Shown here in pieces: positions 11,830-23,800 of a stretch of 64,000 nt of DNA. Under the pieces are notes generated by a model. The model had not been told where the DNA came from, made no database searches, and was given only the letters and a program-made list of their open reading frames with translations. Positions within the stretch are counted from its first letter, which is position 1. Every line of letters begins with the position of its first letter. The stretch is taken from assembly GCA_934045905.1 (NCBI GenBank), contig OW203761.1:36725321-36789320 (forward strand), given 5' to 3'. The position numbers were made by a program, and so were the translations under genes. This stretch comes from Leuctra nigra. Lineage: Eukaryota > Arthropoda > Insecta > Plecoptera > Leuctridae.

Positions 11830-14800
11830 GCGCGCAATCCATTTAATACGCTCTTTTTTAGCACGTCCGCTTGATAGTAACCTTGTGAAGGTTGCTAGGC
11901 TTGGAGGTGAACAGCCTCCGATTGTTGGTGCAATTACACCTGCCCCCCTCGTGCCGGGGCGCCGACCCCGCATCGGTGCAGGTGACCCAAGTTCGACGGG
12001 AACCCCACGACGCCCGTGTCCGCACAGCGAGGACCCCGATGGAGGCGGGACGAACATGCTCATTGAATCGAACAAGTGAGATCTTTGACGTTGGATTCTG
12101 TGTTTTCCTTTTGGTTTCGACAATGACACTTCATCGGGCTCTTCGCCAAGACCTGGTGAATCAGGAGTATGTAAATCATCGTCGTCGTAATCTGCAGTCA
12201 GTGTGCAGAGTCTCGGTCAAACAGACTTGTGAACTTGTGCTTTCCGCCATGGAGGAAAAAAAATAAATTGTGGAATATATTTAGAATTGCGAAGTTGCAT
12301 CATAAATCGCCACGGATGTAAAACTCGTTGGATTTATACTTGATCGTGGATGTATGTACTACGGAATGTGATGAGAGCGGGTAGCATTCTATACACATTC
12401 CTGGATGAAGCAGATTACTTGGTAATATTTCCAGCACTGGTCTTACACGATGCTTAGGGAGGCTCTCGTTGCCACTTGCCTTGTTTATGTGCTGACCAGT
12501 TGAGCAGAAAGTTACGAGAAAAGAAAATTTAAAAATCATAAACTTGGAAAAAAATCAGGAAAAAATCCGTTATTGTCTTTAAGTGGAATTCCGAACCGCA
12601 ACCACAGTAGCTATCCTAGGATGTCATTACTCGAGCAAGCGCGCATTTCCTGCCCGGAAATTACATCTTCAACTACGACATGTCAAAATGAGTTAATTAA
12701 TCAAAAAACACAAAATTTTAATAAAAACATGGTTTATATCATCTCTTCAAACAAACATGCACATTCCAGAATAAATGTAATTCATTTTGTGGTTCGGTAA
12801 TACGTCATAATCTATTACACTAGTGGAACCTTCGCAGCATTTGTCCCTCGACTGATAACCCACGAAAAAACCTCAGGTAGAAAGGGCGGCCACAGGAATC
12901 AAACTCAGGACCTCCGGAGTCCCTGCCTGAGCCAACTTACGCCGTTTACATTTTTAATGCTTTGTCTGAAAAGCTGCACGATTGACCATCATGCAAATTG
13001 TTCTAAGGAGATTCGAACCACTCATTTTCAATTTATTTTTTAATAATCTGCCTGGAGATGCCATCAGGACACTCTCGTTTGTAACCAAGGTCGAAACACA
13101 CCTCACATCGGAGACCGAAAGCATCAATTCAGATCGTTTCGGCGGATTCCTCACCGCGTCATAATTCAATCACAGACATGGACCACAACACAATAAGTCA
13201 TCGAGATGACAGTAATCACCCACCGTGAAGAAACCAAATTGATACTTTTCTTTCAGAAGCCCTCTCCTTCACCCTCTCTTCGTCGTCCTCATGCGGCGAT
13301 TCCGCACGGCAGTCGCGACTCCTAATTACACATGGCCGTTCACAGATCCTGCGGCAATGTTGATGAGGCTAAAAATAGCCATCCGAGGAGTCCGAGAGGC
13401 TGCGGAATGCGCCACTATCGCGCAATTATCGCGACCGGTTTTCACGATCCGAGAAGAGAAAATTCGATTATTGTCATCTTGTTCATTCCAATCGCGGGAG
13501 TTTTTCATGAATATTCTCGAAGAGTGGTGTGAACTAGTCAAAGTAACGGTTTGCCGATGATTTTTATCGGAGCTTCTTACGCAACAAGGCGTGTACGTGT
13601 GGAGATATGGACCAGTTGAAACTGCATCTCCATTGCTCATCGGTTTCCTGGATGCAAGTAGTCGTGTCATTGGGCCACGCTCGTTGAACTTGCCAAAGTG
13701 GTACAAACAGCTCGGGACCATAAATGGCGTTGAATTATAACTGAATTAAAAGAGGTCCCGCAAAACGTCTCACCGCCGTTAGCTTGTCAAGATCTAATTT
13801 GACACAACAAAAGTATTGTAGGAAAAAAAGATGTTTTGTACAATGCGACGAAAGAATGAAAAGAATTTGTCTCCGGCGAAATATTTCAAAAGGTCGCGTG
13901 CCTGCGAAATTCATGGAAAGATTTCAGATATGATACTGTAAAAAATATACATTATATAAATTCGCAATCTGATAAATAGCACCTTTACAAATTCCATTCC
14001 ACTTTTTAGCTGTCTACATTTTTATCTTCCGTTACTTTTATCAAGCTGAAATTGTGTAATCACATTAATCATCCCGCAAATGTCTCAATAATTAACGTAA
14101 CTCTTGCAGAGCTTTACAGTGAGCGTAACAGCACAAAATGTTTCAAGGGAAAGTATATTATTCGACTCCTTACAGCTTTTGTCACAAAATCTATTACCCT
14201 CCCCACTAAACTTTTGACACATTGAGTCCACCGAAACTAGACAATGAAATGAATTATAATTTGGACCAGATGAATTTTGATGAAATTAGCTTAAAAATCA
14301 CTTTCTAAATGACAATAAAACACACTTATAAATCTCTTATTTATGCAGGAGCTGAGGTTGAAGCTGAAAACACGTCCCTTACGTGCACCCTCTTTCTCCC
14401 CTGTCACCCCCCCCCCCCTTCTTTAATCGTGTTTTTAATGTATGGACACAACATCTCCGTCGCAAGTCGTACCATTTTCTACAACAACAACAGGACCGTC
14501 AGTTCCTGGCTCGGGATGGAAAAGGGTGCTACTTTTTGAATCTTGGAATCTTCGGACAAACGCTACAGATCACATGGCTAAATGAAGTGAACATGATTCA
14601 AGCAGTTGGTATGCAGATACTACTAGGTCATGTAAACCACATGCACGCCGGGCACGATCCGACGCCTAGACGACGCCTCCACCGGATGACGCTAACGGTA
14701 CCGCGCACACCTCTGTAATCATCGCCACTACACTGATCATGGGAACTCCGGGTGACCACAACACTCGCGTCACCCACGTCGTCGTGTACCACATGTACGC

Positions 14801-17800
14801 CGGGCACGATCCGACGCCTGGCCGACGCCTCCACCGGTACCGCGCACACCTCTATAATCATCTCCACTACACTGATCATGGGAACTCCGGGTGACCACAA
14901 CACTTGCAGTCGCCCTCATCGTCGTGGTCATCGTCGGCGGAGGCAGAGGTTCCCAGGACGCCGGTGGGAACGATCCGGACGATTGCCTTCGGCGGAACAA
15001 CGTGACCGTCAGGAAATGCGTTTCTCTACTTCGAGAAATATCAAGGAGCAACTAGCAAGTTGGCTCTGGACTGGCAATCCGGAGGCCCGGGTTCAATTCT
15101 CACCGCCAGGATTCTTCGTCGTTCTTCAATCGAGAGGCAAATGTTGGGAAGGTTCCCTGCTAATAAGTCACGACTCTCTTTTCCCACGTATCAACCTGCT
15201 CTTTCATCATCTCCCTATCACCATCATAATAACTCATCAGTCGCCATTACTTATCAGTATGACACTCACTCATGGGACGGGACCTGTTCTCATCTCAATT
15301 TCCTGTAGGGAGTGAATCTTGGACTGCGATCATTCTTGTCCAGTAGCCGACAGTGTAGTCGAATCTGAAATCTGTGACTCTGATCGCTCTTGTCCAGTAG
15401 GCAGGAAGGAGCAGGAAGGAGTCTGCGCACTCTTGGGCCGTGTTACCTTGACTGCCAATTAGTTTCATGAACCGGTACATCGGTTGAAATGTGTATTTTC
15501 GTAGCGTGGAAGTCTCGATGTGTCGTGGTGTGTTTTGCTCGTGCGAATAACCACTGCTCGGAGCGTGGCTTGCATGCGAGCTCGTGTGTCCAGCCTGTCT
15601 CCACCAGGACTCGAACCGCGGACCGCGAGTCACGCGACCATGCGGCTTGTTAGCCAGTAGTCAAACGACAAATTGTTCATCGGAGCTAACTTTACATGTT
15701 GTGTACTTTTTCTATGACTTGTGTATAATATGTAACTTCTCAGTTTTTCTTCATCATTATGAGAGTCATGTCTGGCTGTAGCATCGAGAGGGGTATAATT
15801 TCGTTTAAACCTATCCGGATCAATAATGGAGTTGTTACTCAATTTGGACTATACAAAATAATACTTCATTAAATTTGGAAACTATGTATTTGGAGGAGGG
15901 GACGGGTTAAAATCATTGTAGCCAATCCGTCGAAAATCAATAGACAGGGGAATATAAACGCAGTTTATTCCTGATTTTCTACTAAAAAAAATACCAGATT
16001 TGTTTTAAGCATTATGGTATTTTACCAAAACCATCTACTTTGGTTGCTTTGTATACCATTTTAGTATAACTGGACTGGGGCTACAAATAGTTATAATTTT
16101 GGCTTATAGGTAGTGGTTACTACATAATAGCAGCTTTCAAAACATAATTGTAATATAATTTCAAATGAGTAGGTACTTTCTGTACTACGAGAGCAGTGTA
16201 ATAAAATCTGCATGGTTATTTATAGGTTTCAAGAGCATTTAAGTTGTCAAAAGACCAGCTAACATTCCGGTTTGCCGAACTTCAAAATGCACTTTTGACG
16301 ACATAAAACGCATATGCTCGGCTCGCATTACCCACGAAATGAGGACCATTTAAATTAGTAATAACATTTTATAATAAAAATTACGATTCGCGACACGTAT
16401 TAATATTTGCAACTGGTCTTGAATTGAATTGCCAGCCTAGAATAATTCGAAAGGACGAAGACTGTCAGAAATGGATCCGTGCTAAGTCACCCAACAAATC
16501 ATGTAATTTGTAACACCGTCTATAGCAACTGTTCACCCTTTGAATAGACCAAGATAATCAACTCTAAAACCTCTCATAACTAATAACACGGCAACGGTAA
16601 TTTACCAAGATGATTCCCTTTATTGATGACCAAACAAGAAAACCACTCTCAATCATCCTCAATTTATAATTCTGACAGATATTACGTTCTACCGTCTTGA
16701 AATCCGGCTCTTTAGCATATCATAAAACTCATCGCGGCGACGAAACTCGCGAAACAAGATATCAAGAGATAAATAAGCAGGAAATCGCAACCAGGCAATT
16801 CATCTCACGCTGATGGAACGGGAAGGTGTGGCGAAATCAAAAACACCGGAGTCAACTTTTCGTGTACTGCACTTCGAGTCCACATAATTCATGCTTCCTC
16901 GATTCATGGACCATGTGAATTATTACTCTGCCTCCAGGTTGATGGTCGATGCAGTAGATGTAACGCGATTATTAGTGTGTGTTGTGCGAAATGTTTCGGC
17001 TGATTGGGTGATGAGGAATGGGATGACGATGACAGATGGTTTCTGCTCAGATTGACCTTTGATTGAGGTTCACCGGTGTTTGTATTAGAAGAACAATAGC
17101 GAAATAAAATGTTGCATGACAGAGAGGTCAACATTGAAGCAGGAAAACCTGACGTCTTCGCTTTTGCAAATCAGGTGCTTACTGACGGAGATCTTGTAGC
17201 TACTAGGGATGGAATCCTTAGTAAGGTATTCGCTAACATTAGTGTATGAAATTTGCTTTATGTTGTAACATAGACTAGTGAATAGTCTGTATCTGCCTTT
17301 AAAACACCATAATTTGTAAATTGTCCAAGATTTAAGCCATCTCTTCGGTAATATTTTTAAAGCTATTTCAAAACTTAGAACACCATCCCTCTCAATAGGT
17401 CACAAAACGATGACCCCTTTCACCCCTTTTTCCCGTTTCAAACATTTTTTTGGGCGATATCAGTTGATTGTATTTTCTTCACGCCGTAGAAAGAGCATCG
17501 CAAATATTACATTTGGAATTATAATGATCAACTAAATGTGTTAGTTGCTGTCCTCCCGATGACCCGCAAACCGCAGACCTTGCACGCCACTAAAAACACG
17601 TCCACTCGCCAGGAAGTCGTAACAGTGTCTTGCGCCAGCTTGGAAAAGGTGTCAATCCCAATCCAAGTTCAGCAGTTAGTAGCAAAGGAGGCAATCATCA
17701 TAAAGAGACAGTAATCACTAATCAGATATAAAAAGCAAAGAGTTCCTCACGTCACGAGACGTTGTCACGCTTTTTGGAGTCAACAATATTAGAAATACCT

Positions 17801-20800
17801 CCCAGTGTTTTACACCAGGAGAATCCTGTTTTCCTCTACATTGGAATATTATAAAATGTGTAAAGCACTGCGAGAACATTGTTGAGCTCCCGGGTAGATA
17901 CTTACATTTTACAATCAATAAAGTATTTGTCAACAATAAATAATAATAAGTGACGTCACGATTCGATTTCTTTGTATGTATGCGTTTTAACACCTTTTAA
18001 ATTGTCAAGAGTAATTGATGGTTCAAAGCGGACTAAAAGCTATAAATACCTGAAAAAATTGAGCCATTAGATTATATTCTCTTTCTCTGGTGGTGATCTG
18101 TTTGCCCTCACTTTTAGTGCATTTTCCACGAAAATATACAAATTACAACTATTTGATATCAAAAGAAGCTCATCAACTTCGTCCCCTATTGATTCGAAGA
18201 AAGTGGTCCAAGAGAACTTTTAGACAATCTAACTTTCATAACGAAGAAATTTGAACGTCAGAATGATATGATTGCGAAAAGACATCCGCGCAATTGTTTT
18301 CGGGCGCCTCGTCGATCACCTGTCTCGACTCTCGGATGTCCTTGACAGTGCATCTTGGCACGCAGTTCGTCGACCTGCTCCTGCGCAGCATCCCGCGAGA
18401 GCGAATGATATTATTAGAGATCATCATCATCGGCGACGTGCCCACTACACTACGTGCCGGTCTCGGCGGGTTCGGGTTCGGGTTCGGGTGGACACAGCCG
18501 CGGTCACGCTCTGGACCTCGAGAGAATCAATCAGCCGGGCTTCGTTTCGTACACGTGCGGGCGAAATACGAGACGAAATCCAGACAAAGACGCTCATGGT
18601 CACCGATACAGACGGGGAGCCCTGTTCCGGGCAGGGCCGGATTTATAAGTTTGGCGTTCACATAAAGCGCCCCCCCCCCCCCAAAAAAAAAACAAGAAAA
18701 AAAGAAAAAAAACAATACCACCAGTGCTAGATCACTCCATAAAATCTCCATAATCCCCCCCTATTCTATTAAAAATAGTGTAGGAATTATTGTCTTGGCA
18801 CAAGTTACGATTTTCATATTATACGTTAATTAATAGTTTGTGTATGATTATTGATTATATATATTTTTTTAAATTTAGCATTTATTTTGGCGAGAGAATC
18901 AATCAGCCGGGCTTCGTTTCGTACACGTGCGGGCGAAATACGAGACGAAATCCAGACAAAGACGCTCATGGTCACCGATACAGACGGGGAGCCCTGTTAC
19001 GGGCAGGGCCGGATTTATAAGTTTGGCGTTCACATAAAGCGCCCCCCCCCCCCCCAAAAAAAAAAAAAGAAAAAAAGAAAAAAAACAATACCACCAGTGC
19101 TAGATCACTCCATAAAATCTCCATAATCCCCCCCTATTCTATTAAAAATAGTGTAGGAATTATTGTCTTGGCACAAGTTACGATTTTCATATTATACGTT
19201 AATTAATAGTTTGTGTATGATTATTGATTATATATATTTTTTTAAATTTAGCATTTATTTGGCGCGGCGGCGCCCCCTGGAAGTTGGTGCCCTAGGCATG
19301 TAGCCTATAATTACTGGTCCCAAAGGCCGGCAAAAAAGTATAAGCTCTATTCCAGTTGTTACCAAAGATTTTGGCGCCCTTTGCCTATACTACATTTTTC
19401 CACGGCGCCCGAAGCCCGAACACAAGGGTGAGCGGTCAATTTGTAGACAAAGTGCTCGGGGTCAAAGTTTCAGATCAAATACTGGCACAGCAAAAATGGT
19501 TTTTTGGAAACCTTGATTGTCCTCGAGAACAATAATTGCCCACACACACCCCTATACGTGCGGGTCAGGCGGCCGAACGTCATGTGACATTTTTAATTTC
19601 AGAAATGAATTTGGACCAATTCTATGCGATTTGAAATTTGAACTATATGTCGGCATTTTTACATTTGGTTTTAAATATTGATGTTTTAATACACGGTTTT
19701 GAAAATTTCTTGGAGCGATTGTTGACATTGGATTGGTGGCGATTGGTTGCTTGCAGCATAGACATTGTATCGAAGGCTATACAATGTCTATGCTTGCAGC
19801 AAGTCCCGGCCGCACAGTTAGGAAAGCACTGCTCTCTTCTGACATGCCAGTAGTATATAACATTTTAATTAACAATATCTCTAAAAGCAATCACTGATTT
19901 TTATTTGTAAATGATTTCTGCTCTGACAATCATCATAAAGCTAGGTCGTCAAGTAGCACAACTTCATCGATATGCCATTGCCATTGAATGTACAAGGGTT
20001 ATACTTCCTAGTGAATCCAGAGGTGGGATCATATAAAATGACAACTCTAGTTCTCGCATGACAATCTTCTCATCTCAGCATGATCTCACCCGAGAAAGCC
20101 TGGCGATATTTCATTAAAGTGTTAAGATAGCACTTCTGTCCCTGAAAGTCAGTGACAAGTGAGGGAAAGTGAAATAATCAGTTTGAACAAAAGTGTCTGC
20201 TGGTACGATGTTGATGTACCAGTTATCTCACTACGTTGTCCAAAGGGGTCCAGAAGAGAGCTTCCATTCCACCTCTTTAACTTCTAAAAAAGGTAGAAAT
20301 TGTGGCGCAAGAAGATAAAATAGTGGTCAAATGGGCAACGAGAAAAAAAGTTGCATGAAATTGACCAAAATTATGCCTTCTATTGATTTTTAATCATAAA
20401 TCATGGTTGATTGAAATGAGTCTGAAGGACACCTGAATACCGCAGGGCATCCATGCAGTTTGTCTTCGAGACAGATCAGAATGTAGCAACTAGCACTTGA
20501 AACAAAAATAATAATAATGCAAGAATAGCATTAAAAGTACCTAGTTAACATGTTATTAATATTTATTTACTAAATAAAGTGGACAAATAGTAGAAAATAG
20601 GAGCCAGTACCACAAGTGTGAACCTAGTGCTTTTAGAAAATTAGTCGAGAGCCAAAAACATTCCTGACCTGGGGGGACTGACCCCCTTCCGCCACCCATC
20701 CTGGCGCCCATGACGCTCACTCTATGAGAGTGCCAATTAAAAGCAAATAAAAATAATTACAGTAATCTACAATAATAATTACAATAATTGTAATTTGTAA

Positions 20801-23800
20801 TTAATTTTGAAGCCTGGTAAACTCGAATTATCGAGCTTTTTTGGTACATAAAAACTGTTGAAAGTCATATTCCTATACCCCAAATTGATTTCTTATGTAG
20901 ATTCCCATTTTCTCGCTGTGCAGATAGCTGACTTAAATAAAATACCAAATTCACACAAAAAATATGAAACCTTGTGTCTTCAAAGTTCATTTAAAACCCA
21001 ACCAATCAGATTCAACAGTCTTCAAAGTTCATTTAAAACCCAACCAATCAGATTCAACAGTCTTCAAAGTTCATTTAAAACCCAACCAATCAGATTCAAC
21101 AGTCTTCAAAGTTCATTTAAAACCCAACCAATCAGATTCAACAGTCTTCAAAGTTCATTTAAAACCCAACCAATCAGATTCAACAGTCTTCAAAGTTCAT
21201 TTAAAACCCAACCAATCAGATTCAACAGTCTTCAAAGTTCATTTAAAACCCAACCAATCAGATTCAACAGTCTTCAAAGTTCATTTAAAACCCAACCAAT
21301 CAGATTCAACAGTCTTCAAAGTTCATTTAAAACCCAACCAATCAGATTCAACAGTCTTCAAAGTTCATTTAAAACCCAACCAATCAGATTCAACAGTCTT
21401 CAAAGTTCATTTAAAACCCAACCAATCAGATTCAACAGTCTTCAAAGTTCATTTAAAACCCAACCAATCAGATTCAACAGTCTTCAAAGTTCATTTAAAA
21501 CCCAACCAATCAGATTCAACAGTCTTCAAAGTCGGTTTGAAAGAGACATGGGGAGACCATTCAATCACCCTTAGCTGGTGTCCACTTGAGTATCTAGACA
21601 AAAATATGACTAACATCCAGGTTTGCTGTCCAATATGTAGGACTTAATATGAGTGAAAATTGCTCAGGATTTGATGTCTTGTTGACTGTCTATTCAATAC
21701 ATGTTATTGTATCATATTTTGTCCATGTACCTACATGTAGATTGGATCCACTTTGCAACACAACTATATATTTTTTTATTAAATACATTATGGCAACAAT
21801 TTTGAGTCTGGTGTCTGCTACTTTATCCCACTCAACTTTTTGCACACTCCACCATTGTGTTCCTACATTTTATACCTCTATGATTGGCAGGCAGAGTTGG
21901 CCGAAGTTCGCAAAGACATGCATAGCATAATCAGAAGACATGGCTTGTAAATTGTATTGTACAAGCTTAGTTGAAAAGTGTTTTCTTTTCTCGACATTAT
22001 CACGTGGAGAACATGGCAGGGCAACAAGCAGACGAACCTTGCCCCCAACTGTTCCAGCAACAAATTGCCATGATGATGCAGCCAAGTGGTCCTTAATATC
22101 TCATATGAATCGAGTACTGCGAGCTTGATTAAGATACCTCCAAGTCCAAGCCAAGTACTTGATTGTTTATGAACATTAGATGACCTTTGCCATTTTTAAT
22201 ATGAAAATTAATAATGTGATCTCAGATAAGTAAAAAATGCTTGTGAAATGGTTCCTAAGTTACTACATCACGAGAGATGGGGAATAGAATCTACATAATT
22301 TTCCCATTTATTGGAGTACCTACCCATAGCTGTCAAAAGTACGCTTTGAAGTCTGAGATTTTTGTCTTCCAAAGTGGCTTGACAAGTAAAAAGTTTGTAT
22401 GGTTTGAAACCATAAGCCATGATAAAATATCTTTGCACTGCGCAAAGGAGCCCTTTCATGTTGATTCTATTCTCCTTCTATTGTGGTACTGTACTGATAG
22501 TACCTACTAATCACAAATGAAAATTAAAATAACAGTCTATATCTGTCTAAAAATATTTTTTGTAATTTGCAATTTGTGGTATCACTGATGGTGATTTTAA
22601 TAAATCCTCAAATCTGCAGTATTTACTAATTTACATTTTAAGAACAAACAGATACTGTCAACAGATTTGTATCAGAAAGCTTGACACTTTTCAGAGCACA
22701 TGAACTAGGAAGTTGAAACCATTGAACCACTATACTTTATCAAATATAGATGAAAAATTACTGGCTACGTTAAAACAGAAACATGGACATACTTTGAAGT
22801 CTAGTTCACAGCGTCGTGAGCTTTCATTATTGGCTACTTGCCTTCAAACCTAGAAGCAATTTCGAGCAAAATCTAGTGGAGCGGTCGCTCCACCCAGCCA
22901 AGTCGTACCGTACACTCACACTCACTCAACATACCGTAAATGCATAATAAACTGAGGAGCAGACCAACTACTTTTACTGTAAGCAACAACATGGCATTTT
23001 CGGCCTACTGGATCTTAAAATTGGAAAATCTCACATTGTTGCGATATATCTTAATTTCGAGCTATGGCCCACCCCACTATATATACCAAATTAGGGAACA
23101 ATATGTTATGCCGTTTGCGAGCTAGAGGGCCGTGAAAAACGTGAAATTACACCCCTTTTAAAACCTATCTTGATCTGATGATGATGATGATGATGATGAT
23201 ATCAGGAAACACCGCAATCACCGCCACAGCCTAAACGGCTGAGCCGATCGATCTGAAATTTTCACCACATGTGCACTTTTGGCGTCTGAGGTGCCTTTTT
23301 ATAAAACCAACAGGAAGCCGCCATTTTGAAACCGGAAGTGACGTCATATCTCGAAAACGGCTAGACTGTTAGGAATTAAACCAGCGCCAAATGATTCAGA
23401 CGGTCATCTTTATGGAATATCAATAGTTAAAGTAGAGATGTACTATTACCGAAACCGGAAATGACGTCATGAAAATGAAGAACTAGATTTTAACGACCTC
23501 TTACTACTATAACTACATATTCAGAAGGCTTATAATGATACATAACATTTATAGAAATAAATTCTAGGTGGCAGTTATTTCAGTCGCCATTATGAAAACC
23601 GGAAGTGATACCATATCTCGAAAACGGCTGGACTGATTGGAACGAAGCTTTCGCAAATTTTCATGGAATATCACTCCAAACACAATTTTTCGTATTAACC
23701 AAATCGGAAATGGCGTTGTTACAAGTTGTGTAAATAAACTAAAAAAATAAGTGATATCCCCATAAAAAACACTCCATGTAAAAATACCAGCCAAGTCTCT

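Noticed and set aside
14752..15315. 187-residue open frame
   Set aside because: It spans a direct repeat and a SINE copy; the sequence is low complexity and resembles no protein family.
20858..21647. Two long open frames with 14-residue repeats (LQSSFKTQPIRFNS and its frame partner)
   Set aside because: The 42-bp unit is divisible by three, so any stop-free unit keeps frames open. Two frames are open at once and neither has another supporting feature.
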